DNA of 64,000 bases, from the NCBI RefSeq assembly GCF_013423785.1, contig NZ_CP058952.1, positions 2,321,665 through 2,385,664 of the forward strand. Direction: 5' to 3'. Shown here in pieces: positions 30,513-43,732 of this stretch; the stretch's first letter is position 1, and each line of letters begins with the position of its first letter. A model generated the notes under the pieces. The model was given only the letters and a program-made list of their open reading frames with translations, made no database searches and was not told the origin of the DNA. A program made the translations under genes and the position numbers. The stretch is from Chitinibacter fontanus. GTDB taxonomy: Bacteria > Pseudomonadota > Gammaproteobacteria > Burkholderiales > Chitinibacteraceae.

Positions 30513-31430
30513 CTACTGTTCGAGTAATGAGTGGAAAATAAAATGCTCAAGCACTAGTCGTTCGGCCACGCCAAGAGGCTCAAATTCAATGCCATATTGC
30601 ATCGTTACCGCTGGTGGATCGATATGGCAATTACGTACGGTGGCGGCGATGGTCATCGTATGTTCTTCACCGGCCGCTGGCAGTCGCAGTGCGATCTGAA
30701 TCTGCTGCTGCGATTCCAGTTTAAGGTTGCCGCCCTCCAGCATGGCGCCGCTGGCCGATAGGTTGGTGATCTTGGCGGGTGTCTGTTTTAGCCCGTCACC
30801 GCTAATACTGACGATCAAATTGACATTGACGCGAAAACTATTGCGCAGCTGGTGAATATCTAGCCGCTCCGGCCAGCTTAAATGCAAATACGGAAACGGC
30901 GTAAAGCAGACCTTTTCGACCGTGCCCTGAAACGTAATCACGTCTTTACCGGCGATGGTTTTGAGTTGCAGCGTTTCGCCTTCACGAAACGGCAAAATCG
31001 CTCCTTGTTGATTGAGCGTGCTAATTAGTACGCCAGTTTTTTCCAACCAACCGATCAGTTTGATCGATGATTTGGGCTTGAGCGGGTCGCCCAGCGATTG
31101 CACGTGCAAAGTGGAATTGGGCGGTAGTTTGATTTGAGCAAAATGCTTAGGTGGTTTGGCGACTTTTTTTGGGGTAGGCGCCGCGGGTGTGTCGCTAGGT
31201 ATGATGCGGGTAGCTTTCGGTCGCGTCGGGCTGGCCGCTGCCGTGGCCTGCCACAGCGGATTACGAAATAAGCCTTGCTCGCTAATGGTGGCGAGCTGCT
31301 TTTCATTTTGGATGATTTGCCCTTCGCGCAGCAGCAAGATGCCTTGCCCATCATAAATCGGGTGGGCCAGTGGCACGCCAATTTGTAACTCTTGCTTGCG
31401 CACGGGTAGTAAAGAAGAATCGGTCATCAT
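30513..31430 (-). CDS. PilZ-domain c-di-GMP receptor, YcgR-like
   Basis: A 305-residue cytosolic protein. The C-terminal PilZ domain (about 190-300) shows the c-di-GMP motif LRNSFRVNV (RxxxR) and NLSASGAML (D/NxSxxG). About 110-185 resembles the YcgR-N domain (FREGETLQLKTIAGKDVITF). The N-terminal 90 residues contain a proline-rich linker and a start LPVRKQELQIGVPLAHPIYD that looks like a domain often found in HD-GYP proteins. No flagellar gene is near. It could read the pool set by the GGDEF/EAL enzyme at 4913. ATG 31430 or 31427 are both possible. Confidence 0.85.
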   Translation of the reverse strand: MMTDSSLLPVRKQELQIGVPLAHPIYDGQGILLLREGQIIQNEKQLATISEQGLFRNPLWQATAAASPTRPKATRIIPSDTPAAPTPKKVAKPPKHFAQIKLPPNSTLHVQSLGDPLKPKSSIKLIGWLEKTGVLISTLNQQGAILPFREGETLQLKTIAGKDVITFQGTVEKVCFTPFPYLHLSWPERLDIHQLRNSFRVNVNLIVSISGDGLKQTPAKITNLSASGAMLEGGNLKLESQQQIQIALRLPAAGEEHTMTIAATVRNCHIDPPAVTMQYGIEFEPLGVAERLVLEHFIFHSLLEQ

Positions 31431-31564
31431 CCAACAACTAAGGCAAGTCGATAATTTAGGTTGTAATCTAATTCTTACTACCCGCCAAGTGTCAGCCGAC
31501 CTGCGTTGCAGTTTGGTGACGTGATACCATTTGCGCCTTCTGGTTTTAGCGATTATTCCTGCCG

Positions 31565-33583
31565 ATGTTGCATCTACTCAATGCCCCCCAGCGCGCTGCC
31601 GTACAGTATTTATCTGGCCCTTGTTTGGTGCTGGCTGGTGCTGGCTCGGGCAAAACGCGTGTCATTACGCAGAAAATTGCGTATCTAATTGAAACGGCAG
31701 GCATGGATGCGCGCAATATTGCGGCGATTACCTTTACCAATAAAGCCGCGCGCGAGATGCAAGAGCGGGTGGCCACGTTACTACCGCCTGACCGATTGCG
31801 CGGACTAACGGTATCGACCTTTCACAGTCTGGGCATGAAAATCCTGCGCGAAGAAGCGCCGCACTTGGGCTACAAGCCCAAATTCTCGATTCTGGACTCA
31901 GCCGATGCCAATAAAATCATTGCCGATCAGTTGGTCACCACGGACAAGGCGCTAATTCGCCAAACGGCCAGCCATATTTCAATGCTGAAAAATGACCGCA
32001 TATCGCCCGATAAGGCGATGGCGATGGCGACGTCTGAGGGCGAATTGCAGCTGGCCAAAATTTACCGCGCCTACCAAGACACGCTGTTTGCCTATCAGGC
32101 GGTGGATTTTGACGATCTGATTCGTCTACCGGTTGATTTATTTGAAGACAATGAAGAAGTATTAAAGAAATGGCGCAATAAGCTGCGCTATTTGCTGATC
32201 GACGAATATCAAGACACCAACACCACGCAGTATCAATTGGTGAAGCTACTCACCGACATCACCGGCTATTTCACTGCAGTGGGCGACGACGACCAGAGTA
32301 TTTACGCCTGGCGCGGCGCGAACGTAGAAAACCTAAATCTGCTGAAAACTGACTTCCCAAAGCTGGAAGTGATTAAGCTCGAGCAAAACTATCGCTCGGT
32401 CGCGCGCATCTTACGCTGCGCCAACTCGGTGATCGGTAATAACCCGAAATTGTTCGAGAAAAAACTGTGGTCGGATTTGGGCGAGGGTGATTTGATCAAG
32501 GTGGTCGAAACCAAGAGCGACGAAGACGAAGCCAAATGCGTGGCCGACCGTTTGCGCCAGCATATGCTGCTCAATCGCACTACATATAAAGATTACGCGA
32601 TTTTATATCGCGGCAATTTTCAGGCCCGAATTGTTGAGGCGCAGCTACGCAACGACAAAATCCCGTATGTGATGGCGGCGGGCGAGAGCTTTTTTGATCG
32701 CGCCGAGATTAAAGACATCTTGGCTTACCTGCGTTTGATCGCGAACGAGAACGACGATCCGGCGTTTATTCGCGCGGTTACCACGCCAAAACGCGGTATC
32801 GGTAATGTCACCTTAGAAAAGCTAGGGGCATATGCCGCTAGCAGGCAGATATCCTTATTTGCAGCGGTATACGAGGAGGGGTTTATTCACCAAATCCAGC
32901 CGGCGCAAAATGAGATGCTACATATCTTCTGTAATTTTATTGGCAAATTGCAAGCGCGTGCCGAACGCGAACCGGCAGGGCAATTATTGCAAGAGCTATT
33001 GGGTGCAATTGATTACGAAGCCTGGCTGTACGAAACCGAAGAACAAAAACCGGCCGAGAATAAATGGAAAAGCATTCTCGATCTGGCAGGCTGGGTGAAT
33101 AAGAAAGGCGAAGAGGATGGCAAAAACCTGATTGAGATCGTGCAGACGATTGCGATTATCACGATGCTCGAAGGCCGCGATGAAGAAGAAGTCGACGCGG
33201 TGCGGCTCTCCACTTTGCACGCTAGTAAAGGCCTAGAGTACCCACACGTATTCTTAATTGGTTGCGAAGAAGATATCTTGCCTCACCAAAACTCGATCGA
33301 ATCAGGCATGGTGGAAGAAGAGCGCCGCTTAATGTATGTGGGCATCACCCGCGCACAACGTAGCCTGACGATTACCTATTGCAGCAAGCGTCGTCGTGCC
33401 GGTGAATGGCAAATCACTCGTCCGAGTCGTTTTTTGGATGAAATGTCAGTTGGTGATGTGCACTTCAGTGGGCGCTTATCCGAAAAATACGCACCAACGG
33501 CTGAAATCAAAAAAGAGCACGCCAGCCGAGCTGCAATGTTAATGGGTAGCTTGAACGCACTGATTCCTTCGGCCAAGCGCTAA
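31565..33583 (+). CDS. rep: ATP-dependent DNA helicase Rep
   Basis: 3'-5' superfamily-1 helicase that helps replication forks through protein blocks. The 672-residue protein shows LNAPQRAAV, Walker A AGAGSGKT near 25-32, TFTNKAAREM, the DEYQDTN Walker B, DDDQSIYAWRGAN, LEQNYRS, LSTLHASKGLEYPHVF and EERRLMYVGITRAQ. Length and motif order match Rep rather than the longer UvrD. A hairpin terminator follows at 33620. Confidence 0.95.
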   Translation: MLHLLNAPQRAAVQYLSGPCLVLAGAGSGKTRVITQKIAYLIETAGMDARNIAAITFTNKAAREMQERVATLLPPDRLRGLTVSTFHSLGMKILREEAPHLGYKPKFSILDSADANKIIADQLVTTDKALIRQTASHISMLKNDRISPDKAMAMATSEGELQLAKIYRAYQDTLFAYQAVDFDDLIRLPVDLFEDNEEVLKKWRNKLRYLLIDEYQDTNTTQYQLVKLLTDITGYFTAVGDDDQSIYAWRGANVENLNLLKTDFPKLEVIKLEQNYRSVARILRCANSVIGNNPKLFEKKLWSDLGEGDLIKVVETKSDEDEAKCVADRLRQHMLLNRTTYKDYAILYRGNFQARIVEAQLRNDKIPYVMAAGESFFDRAEIKDILAYLRLIANENDDPAFIRAVTTPKRGIGNVTLEKLGAYAASRQISLFAAVYEEGFIHQIQPAQNEMLHIFCNFIGKLQARAEREPAGQLLQELLGAIDYEAWLYETEEQKPAENKWKSILDLAGWVNKKGEEDGKNLIEIVQTIAIITMLEGRDEEEVDAVRLSTLHASKGLEYPHVFLIGCEEDILPHQNSIESGMVEEERRLMYVGITRAQRSLTITYCSKRRRAGEWQITRPSRFLDEMSVGDVHFSGRLSEKYAPTAEIKKEHASRAAMLMGSLNALIPSAKR

Positions 33584-33619
33584 TCAAGTACCGGTTTATC
33601 CCGATTTATTCAGAAAACT

Positions 33620-33649
33620 CAGCCCGCGCCAGCGGGCTTTGTGCTTTTT
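33620..33649 (+). terminator. Probable terminator after rep
   Basis: AGCCCGC (33621-33627) pairs with GCGGGCT (33632-33638) across a GCCA loop, followed by TTGTGCTTTTT. Confidence 0.7.
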
Positions 33650-33865
33650 AGTTCGGTTTTTGCTCGGTTTGAGCGTTCAATTCAGGTTGTTTCTTCTTGC
33701 TGTTGGCGGTTTGGACCGGTTTTTCTGAGTTTTTGCGTGTTTTGTTGGTTGCTACACTGGTGCTGTGCGTTTGCATTTGGCGTTGTTTGCCAAAATATTT
33801 CGATTTTCGTTTCCTTTCCGATCAACCACTTAGCGCCTTTGTTCGCTTTTCTTCGTCGATAGGTG

Positions 33866-33894
33866 TTGACGTGTTTCAGGCTGGTGGGTATAGT
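33866..33894 (+). promoter_or_regulatory. rRNA operon promoter
   Basis: TTGACG (33866-33871), a 17-base spacer and TATAGT (33889-33894), about 215 bases before 16S and upstream of boxA. It is the best sigma-70 match in the leader. The DNA from 33641 to 33860 is T-rich and holds no gene I can support; extra promoters there are possible. Confidence 0.65.
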
Positions 33895-33941
33895 TCGGCC
33901 TCTCTGCTGATGACGCAACGAAACGAAGCGATGCCAGCAAC

Positions 33942-33953
33942 GATCTTTAACAA
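33942..33953 (+). promoter_or_regulatory. boxA antitermination site, 16S leader
   Basis: GATCTTTAACAA matches the core of the rrn boxA consensus (TGCTCTTTAACA) recognised by NusB-S10 in the nascent rRNA leader. A second copy precedes 23S. Confidence 0.75.
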
Positions 33954-33956
33954 TAT

Positions 33957-33980
33957 ACAGCCGATGAGTGTGAGTGCTTG
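33957..33980 (+). other. 16S precursor processing stem, 5' arm
   Basis: Twenty-four bases (ACAGCCGATG...GCTTG) fully complementary, with one G-U pair, to 35664-35687 downstream of 16S. This is the expected RNase III stem that loops out 16S. Confidence 0.85.
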
Positions 33981-34109
33981 ATTCGTAAGTCGAAACAAGT
34001 GCTTGCACTCAGATGATAGGAAATAAACAAGACGAACTTTTTAAGTTTTTCTCGTTTCTTTCTTTGAGTATTGAAGTACAAGCCAAGTAGTAAAAATAGC
34101 ATAGCGATT

Positions 34110-35644
<1,535 letters not shown>

Positions 35645-35663
35645 AAGAGAAAGACCTGCGGGT

Positions 35664-35687
35664 CAAGTACTCACACTCATCGGCTGT
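35664..35687 (+). other. 16S precursor processing stem, 3' arm
   Basis: Complement of 33957-33980; lies between the 16S 3' end and tRNA-Ile. Confidence 0.85.
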
Positions 35688-35748
35688 AGATTTTGAAGAT
35701 ACAGAGACAGTGCTCAAGGGAACTTGAACACTACTCGGTTGGAAAGCT

Positions 35749-35825
35749 GGGTCAGTAGCTCAGTCGGTTAGAGCACCGTCTTGATAAGGCGGGGGTCGCT
35801 GGTTCGATTCCAGCTTGACCCACCA
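35749..35825 (+). tRNA. tRNA-Ile (GAT)
   Basis: Complete 77-base cloverleaf in the 16S-23S spacer. Acceptor GGGTCAG pairs with TTGACCC, D stem GCTC/GAGC, anticodon stem CCGTC/GGCGG around TTGATAA (anticodon GAT), T arm GCTGG-TTCGATT-CCAGC, encoded CCA. Confidence 0.98.
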
Positions 35826-35863
35826 CTTACCTGTAAGTGGAAACAGCTTAGTAATGCCAGATT

Positions 35864-35939
35864 GGGGGATTAGCTCAGTTGGGAGAGCACCTGCTTTGCA
35901 AGCAGGGGGTCGTCGGTTCGATCCCGTCATCCTCCACCA
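35864..35939 (+). tRNA. tRNA-Ala (TGC)
   Basis: Complete 76-base cloverleaf. Acceptor GGGGGAT pairs with ATCCTCC (one G-U), anticodon stem CCTGC/GCAGG around TTTGCAA (anticodon TGC), T loop TTCGATC, encoded CCA. Lies 38 bases after tRNA-Ile, the usual rrn spacer order. Confidence 0.98.
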
Positions 35940-36040
35940 ATCACAAGAGTTCAGAATTCAGTCAATTGACGAATCGTTTGATTCGGGTAATTGATTTTGT
36001 TCTGGTTTCTTAAATCGGAATGTCGCAAGACATCTGTATC

Positions 36041-36052
36041 GTTCTTTAACAA
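36041..36052 (+). promoter_or_regulatory. boxA antitermination site, 23S leader
   Basis: GTTCTTTAACAA, a second boxA in the 300-base spacer between tRNA-Ala and 23S (35940-36245). The rest of that spacer holds the 23S processing arm and nothing else I can name. Confidence 0.75.
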
Positions 36053-36226
36053 AATAGAAGAAGTAATATCTCCTAATTAAACAATGTGAGCATCAGGTAA
36101 AACTGATGTGAACAGTAAAAAAATTGGGTTGATTGTATCTGCTAGTCGAAAGACTAGCCGTTGAATAGCCTGAGAAACTATTCAACAAGTCGTAAATACC
36201 GATACTCTAAACCGAGATCACGGTAA

Positions 36227-36245
36227 AACGTGTTTGAGGTTATAG

Positions 36246-36253
<8 letters not shown>
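36227..36253 (+). other. 23S precursor processing stem, 5' arm
   Basis: Twenty-seven bases (AACGTGTTTGAGG...CAAGC) of which 26 pair with 39123-39149 just past 23S; the expected RNase III stem enclosing 23S, overlapping its 5' end by about eight bases. Confidence 0.85.
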
Positions 36254-39122
<2,869 letters not shown>

Positions 39123-39132
<10 letters not shown>

Positions 39133-39149
39133 ATAACCTGAGACGCGTT
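39123..39149 (+). other. 23S precursor processing stem, 3' arm
   Basis: Complement of 36227-36253 (26 of 27 positions, including G-U pairs). Confidence 0.85.
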
Positions 39150-39262
39150 GATATGACGTGATACAGTTGACCCAAAGAAATTGTTTGGTGAAGAGAAACA
39201 AGATTACTTCTTCTATTGATTTCGAGTGGTTGTGCATCAAGTACAGCTAACTCACCCAGTTT

Positions 39263-39379
39263 TGTCTGGTGACCATAGCGAGGTGGTCCCACTCCTTCCC
39301 ATCCCGAACAGGACAGTGAAACGCCTCAGCGCCGATGATAGTGCGGATTGCCCGTGTGAAAGTAGGACATTGCCAGACT
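39263..39379 (+). rRNA. rrf: 5S ribosomal RNA
   Basis: About 117 bases, with TGTCTGGTGACCATAGCGAG at the 5' end pairing with TTGCCAGACTA at the 3' end. The internal landmarks GGTCCCACTCC, CCGAACAGGA and GCGCCGATGATAGTG are conserved. Confidence 0.96.
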
Positions 39380-39394
39380 ACCCTAAGTAAGTAG

Positions 39395-39424
39395 AAAGCC
39401 CAGCTAGAAATAGCTGGGCTTTTT
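39395..39424 (+). terminator. Terminator of the rRNA operon
   Basis: Perfect 12-bp stem AAAGCCCAGCTA / TAGCTGGGCTTT around a GAAA tetraloop (39395-39406 and 39411-39422), then TT, 15 bases after 5S. Confidence 0.9.
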
Positions 39425-39519
39425 GCTGTGTGCGAGAAATGGGGAAAGGGATTCAGAATGAAGGTGGGGTGGGTATTTGTCACATGCCATTCTGCAGTTT
39501 AAGGTTAAGCCAATTACCC

Positions 39520-41298
39520 CTATTGAATATCTGCTAAGGCTACCCGTCGATCATCGCGGGTTTGCGCTTTACTCAATAAGCGATGGCTATCAATGGTGTT
39601 GCCGCGCAACACAGCGCAATGATAGGCCAGCAGTTGCAATGCTGCGATGTAGCAAATTGGGGCGAGCTCGAGCAAGCCGGCGGGTAGGCGGATGACGCTG
39701 AATTTATCGCTGGAAGCGAGGGCGCCATCACATAGCACAAACAACTCGCCTTGATTGGCTCGAATTTCATGCAGGTTACTCAGCATACGCTCGGCATGCT
39801 GATTCCAAGGCAGGCATGCAATCACTGGCAGGTTGGCGTTAATTAAGGTGATAGGCCCGTGTTTCAATTCACCAGCGGCGAACCCTGTTGCATATTGGTA
39901 AGCAACTTCTTTAAATTTAAACGCGCCTTCCAGAGCCACGGGGTACATGGCGTGCCGGCCAATCACAAATAAATTTTCATAATTGTGTAGTTGCCCAGCC
40001 CAGCGGCGTAGTTCTTTGCTGTGCTCCAGTGTGGCATGTACCTTCGCTCCCAGGCTTTGCATCTCAGCATGACAAGCTGCGATGCGTTCGCTGCCAAGAT
40101 GATTACGAATTTGCCCGATCTTAACTGCTAATTGAAATAGCACTAACAACTGTGCCGTAAATGATTTGGTAGAACTTACCGATAATTCGGTGCCGCTGTG
40201 TGTTAGCAGTGTGAAGTCTGAGATGCTGACCAAAGTACTGTGGGGGGCATTACACAGTGCTAAGCAATACGGATGCCCTGCCGCTTGAGCATGCCGTACG
40301 GCTTCAACGGTATCTGTGGTTTCGCCTGATTGTGAGATCGCAATTAGTAATTCTTTGTTATCAGGGCGAATATCGCGATATCGATATTCGCTGGCAATAT
40401 CTACCTGAGTCTTGAGGCCTGCAAGAGATTCAAACCAGTAACTAGCGATGAGCGCTGCGTGATAACTTGAACCGCTGGCCACTAAATTGATGCTGCAGAT
40501 CCCGCTTAGTTTTGCCAAAAGTGGGGATGGAAATGTGCGATCGGTAAAATAACGATCAACTAGTGCAGAAAGAATCAGCGGCTGGCTTTCAATCTCTTCC
40601 AGCATATGGTGCGGCACTTGCTGCCCTTTATTAGGGCTTAATATCAGCGTTTCAGGCGCTTGCCGGAAATTACAGCGAGCAGGTGCACTTAAACCGAATT
40701 GAATGACTTCGCCTAGCTTGATTTGGTGGATAGGGTTGGCCACCTGCTGTGCCAAGTGGGTGCTAGTGGTACAGATTTGGCGCAGACCAGATTCCATTCC
40801 GATCGATAATGGCAACCCCAGATTACAAGCGTACCAGTGCTGCGGCTCGTGGGTATCTTGGCAAATTAGCGCTAAATCTCCACGTAGTAGTTTGCTCGTT
40901 TGGATTAAAGCATCGCTCAGGCTGATGCCTTGCTGCAATTGTGGGTGTAGCAGTGTGGCTAGGAGCAGATTGAGAGGGCAATGGCTATCAAGTCGGTATT
41001 CCCGAGCCAGTTCCTGATGGTTGTGACAACTGCCTAGCGCTGCAATTACCAGACGATTTTGATGCAAATAGGGGGGAAATTGCTGAGTAGTACCAACACT
41101 GCTCAGAACCCAGCGACTATTGGCACCGGGGGCAATTTTTTGAACGGGCTGCTCCAGAGTCAACCGCTCCAGTTGAATGCCATCCATACTGTCGAACAAT
41201 ATTGATGCTTGGTTTTCTTGTGTGCCAAGTGCGCCAAGGTGTTCTGTTAATGCGGGTAAAACATTCTGTGGTGCGATGAGGGCAATAAGTTCAGGCAT
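39520..41298 (-). CDS. GlmS-like protein: intact isomerase half, degenerate glutaminase half
   Basis: A 592-residue protein collinear with glucosamine-6-phosphate synthase (GlmS). The two SIS sugar-isomerase domains are well kept: ASGSSYHAALIASYWFES near 268, AISQSGETTDT, SVSSTKSFTAQ, EGAFKFKEVAYQYATGFAAG, ELKHGP near 478, and a Lys in the C-terminal tail (LLSKAQTRD). The N-terminal glutaminase domain aligns in length, but its chemistry is gone. It starts MPELIALIAPQNV instead of MCGIVGAIAQRDV, so the nucleophile Cys1 is Pro. The TRWATHG, HNGIIEN and SETDTEV sites are replaced. The tail runs about 11 residues past the usual VTVE end. It cannot release ammonia from glutamine by the known mechanism. 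It could use free ammonia, act as a sugar-phosphate isomerase, or be regulatory. No canonical glmS is in the window. Confidence 0.85.
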   Translation of the reverse strand: MPELIALIAPQNVLPALTEHLGALGTQENQASILFDSMDGIQLERLTLEQPVQKIAPGANSRWVLSSVGTTQQFPPYLHQNRLVIAALGSCHNHQELAREYRLDSHCPLNLLLATLLHPQLQQGISLSDALIQTSKLLRGDLALICQDTHEPQHWYACNLGLPLSIGMESGLRQICTTSTHLAQQVANPIHQIKLGEVIQFGLSAPARCNFRQAPETLILSPNKGQQVPHHMLEEIESQPLILSALVDRYFTDRTFPSPLLAKLSGICSINLVASGSSYHAALIASYWFESLAGLKTQVDIASEYRYRDIRPDNKELLIAISQSGETTDTVEAVRHAQAAGHPYCLALCNAPHSTLVSISDFTLLTHSGTELSVSSTKSFTAQLLVLFQLAVKIGQIRNHLGSERIAACHAEMQSLGAKVHATLEHSKELRRWAGQLHNYENLFVIGRHAMYPVALEGAFKFKEVAYQYATGFAAGELKHGPITLINANLPVIACLPWNQHAERMLSNLHEIRANQGELFVLCDGALASSDKFSVIRLPAGLLELAPICYIAALQLLAYHCAVLRGNTIDSHRLLSKAQTRDDRRVALADIQ

Positions 41299-41344
41299 AA
41301 GTCGAAGTCCGTGATGAGCGCGATCGCACTATAGACTTAATCTT

Positions 41345-41380
41345 AGGCCATTTCATCGCACTCAGCGGGTGAAATGGCCT
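41345..41380. other. Inverted repeat between photolyase and GlmS-like genes
   Basis: AGGCCATTTCA (41345-41355) and TGAAATGGCCT (41370-41380), perfect 11 bp, with CGC/GCG pairing inside the loop. There is no T run, so it may be an operator, an RNA stability element or a weak terminator of the minus-strand photolyase gene. Confidence 0.5.
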
Positions 41381-41400
41381 CGACTTGAGGAGTTCGATAT

Positions 41401-42816
41401 TTACCCTTTTGCCGCTTTAAATAGCGCTAGCGCCGCCTCACGCTGTTCGGCGTGATCAACAATCGGTGGGAAATAATCGGTGTCTTGCAGGAAGTTAGCC
41501 GAACGACGCGTGCTGGCCTTGGCCTCCCAGGGGGCGTGAATGGCTGCATCGGGCAAATCAGCCAGCTCCGGGCAATAGCGGCGAATAAATTTACCTTGCG
41601 GATCGAACTTTTCGGATTGCGATACCGGATTGAAAATGCGGAAGTAGGGTTGTGCATCACAGCCAGTTGACGCTGCCCATTGCCAGCCGCCATTATTGGC
41701 TGCAAGATCAAAGTCGAGCAGGTGTTCGGCAAAGTATTTCTCCCCCCAGCGCCAATCAATCAGCAAGTCTTTGACTAAGAAACTGGCGACGACCATCCGC
41801 AGACGATTGTGCATATACCCCGTTTGATTCAGTTGGCGCATTGCCGCGTCGACCAATGGGTAGCCGGTTTCGCCGCGACACCATGCCGCGAATAATTCAG
41901 GGTGATTCGGAAAGGGGAGTGCATCGTATTCAGGCTTAAACGCATGTTCGACCACATCGGGGCGATGCCACAAAATTTGCTGATAAAACTCGCGCCATAT
42001 CAGCTCAGACAGCCAAGTTTCTGCACCTGCACCGCCATGGTGATAGGCGTAATTGACCAGCTCACGGATCGACACCGTACCAAAGCGCAAATGTACCGAT
42101 AGATACGATACGCCTTTTACCGCTGGAAAATCACGCGCTTCTTTGTAATCGTCGATACGGTTTTTAAAATCTTCAAACAGCTTTTCTGCCCCAGCCATGC
42201 CGAGTGGGATTTTTAACTCCGATAAATTGGTTTTGGCAAAACCCAGCTCTTTGAGCGACGGAAAATACTGCATCTTCATTGGCATTAGTTTGTGAATAAA
42301 TTTATTCACCGGCCAAGATTTCATTGCCTTACCGTCAAGCTTATTGAGCCATGCGCGCTTGTATGGCGAAAAAACGCTATACATCGTACCCGATTGCGTG
42401 AGTACTTCATCTTGCTCAAAAATGACTTGGTCTTTGTAGGTATTGAAGTAGCGGCCTTGCTGTTTAAGTGCCTCAGCCACATACCCATCACGTTGAATCG
42501 CTGCAGGTTCGTAATCACGATTGCAGTACACCGCGCTGGCATTGTACTGCTCGGCCAAGGCGGGGATTTCAACGAGTGGATCGCCGTGGCGAATCACGAT
42601 ATCGGTGTTGTACTGGCGCAGCGCGGTTTTAATGTCTTTCAGCGCTTCCCAAATAAACTCAACCCGCCGATCTTGCTTGGGCAAGTCAGCCAAAATCGTT
42701 GTATCAAACACAAAAGCCAGCACCACCTGATCGGCATTTTTCAGCGCGGTATACAGCGCTGCATTATCAAAAATACGCAAATCTCGGCGCAACCAAACAA
42801 TCGCGGTGGTGGTCAT
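41401..42816 (-). CDS. phrB: Deoxyribodipyrimidine photolyase
   Basis: Light-dependent repair of cyclobutane pyrimidine dimers with FAD. The 471-residue protein begins AIVWLRRDLRIFDNAAL. It contains the antenna-binding N domain (about 1-130), GETGYPLVDAAMRQLNQTG near 308-326, MHNRLRMVVASFLVKDL, and NNGGWQWAASTGCDAQPYFR followed by IFNPVSQ, all typical of class I CPD photolyases. Normal length. It lies upstream of the GlmS-like gene on the same strand, separated by an 11-bp inverted repeat. Confidence 0.96.
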   Translation of the reverse strand: MTTTAIVWLRRDLRIFDNAALYTALKNADQVVLAFVFDTTILADLPKQDRRVEFIWEALKDIKTALRQYNTDIVIRHGDPLVEIPALAEQYNASAVYCNRDYEPAAIQRDGYVAEALKQQGRYFNTYKDQVIFEQDEVLTQSGTMYSVFSPYKRAWLNKLDGKAMKSWPVNKFIHKLMPMKMQYFPSLKELGFAKTNLSELKIPLGMAGAEKLFEDFKNRIDDYKEARDFPAVKGVSYLSVHLRFGTVSIRELVNYAYHHGGAGAETWLSELIWREFYQQILWHRPDVVEHAFKPEYDALPFPNHPELFAAWCRGETGYPLVDAAMRQLNQTGYMHNRLRMVVASFLVKDLLIDWRWGEKYFAEHLLDFDLAANNGGWQWAASTGCDAQPYFRIFNPVSQSEKFDPQGKFIRRYCPELADLPDAAIHAPWEAKASTRRSANFLQDTDYFPPIVDHAEQREAALALFKAAKG

Positions 42817-42989
42817 GGTGTTCTCTATCTTTTAAGTCAATACCGAATGGTAGCGCATCTGAGGACTGCTGGGCATTGGCGTTTGTGTCTTCGAGTCTTG
42901 GTTCAGGTTTTGCATATGAAGGGGATGAATGAAATTTTTGCTTAGCACCTGACAAGGTGCAGGCGAAATTGATCCCTTGTGCGATAATC

Positions 42990-43568
42990 ATGGCTATGGA
43001 AAATACCGCTGAAATGAATCTCTCGCGTCACTTTCTGGTGGCGATGCCCAGTTTGACCGACCCGATTTTTGCGCGTTCGCTGATTTTGATTTGCGAGCAC
43101 ACAGCAGCCGGGGCGATGGGGGTGATCTTGAATCGCCCGCTGGGGATGAATTTGCAAACACTGTTCGAGCAGATCGAGTTAGAGCTGCATCGCCCAGACG
43201 TGGTCGATTTGCCGGTGCATTTTGGTGGCCCGGTGCAGACTGATCGTGGCTTTATTCTGCATTGCCCGCTTGGTAGCTGGCAGGCCTCGTTGCCGGTGAG
43301 CGATGAGCTGGGTTTGACGACCTCGCGCGATATTCTCACCGCTGTTGGCGAAGGCGGTGGGCCGGAGCAGATGCTGGTGGCGCTGGGCTTTGCAGGTTGG
43401 GAGGCGGGTCAGCTGGAAAAAGAAATCGCCGAAAATTCATGGCTGACGGTGCCGATGGATGATATGAAAATCCTGTTTGAAGTGCCGTCGGACGAGCGTT
43501 ATGAGGCGGCTTTGGCGCTGCTCGGTATTGATGTGGCGATGCTATCGAAAGACGCAGGTCACGCATGA
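42990..43568 (+). CDS. YqgE/AlgH family protein
   Basis: A 192-residue protein of the UPF0301 family; function unresolved although it is nearly always beside ruvX. Family features are MNLSRHFLVAMPSL, RSLILICEHTAAGAMGVILNRPL, VHFGGPVQTDRGFILH and LGFAGWEAGQLEKEI. The start is ambiguous: ATG 42990, 42996 or 43014 (the last gives the E. coli-like N-terminus MNL), and none has a clear ribosome site. RuvX follows after a 164-base spacer, wider than usual. Confidence 0.92.
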   Translation: MAMENTAEMNLSRHFLVAMPSLTDPIFARSLILICEHTAAGAMGVILNRPLGMNLQTLFEQIELELHRPDVVDLPVHFGGPVQTDRGFILHCPLGSWQASLPVSDELGLTTSRDILTAVGEGGGPEQMLVALGFAGWEAGQLEKEIAENSWLTVPMDDMKILFEVPSDERYEAALALLGIDVAMLSKDAGHA

Positions 43569-43629
43569 AATTGGGGCGCTTTGCTACTGCGCCAGCGCTA
43601 GACTTTGTCGTGCGTTGCTCGCAATCCTC

Positions 43630-43646
43630 ATGGACACTGTGTCCAT
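43630..43646. repeat. Palindrome in the yqgE-ruvX spacer
   Basis: ATGGACAC-T-GTGTCCAT, perfect 8-bp arms, in a 164-base spacer that looks like an inserted intergenic repeat (many GC-rich CGCT words, no coding potential). yqgE and ruvX are usually adjacent or overlapping. Confidence 0.5.
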
Positions 43647-43732
43647 TCCGGTTGCTGCGCTACTGGCTCCTTGCTAACTGGCGGCTCGCTACGCTTCTTC
43701 TTGGCGTTTTCTTCTAATAAAAGTGGGCTGGC

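Noticed and set aside
33641-34008. Open frames on both strands in the rRNA leader
   Set aside because: The DNA is T-rich leader containing the rrn promoter and boxA; the translations are Phe/Val/Leu-rich chance strings.
42292-42945. Plus-strand open frame antisense to the photolyase
   Set aside because: Antisense of the photolyase codons; no recognisable protein.
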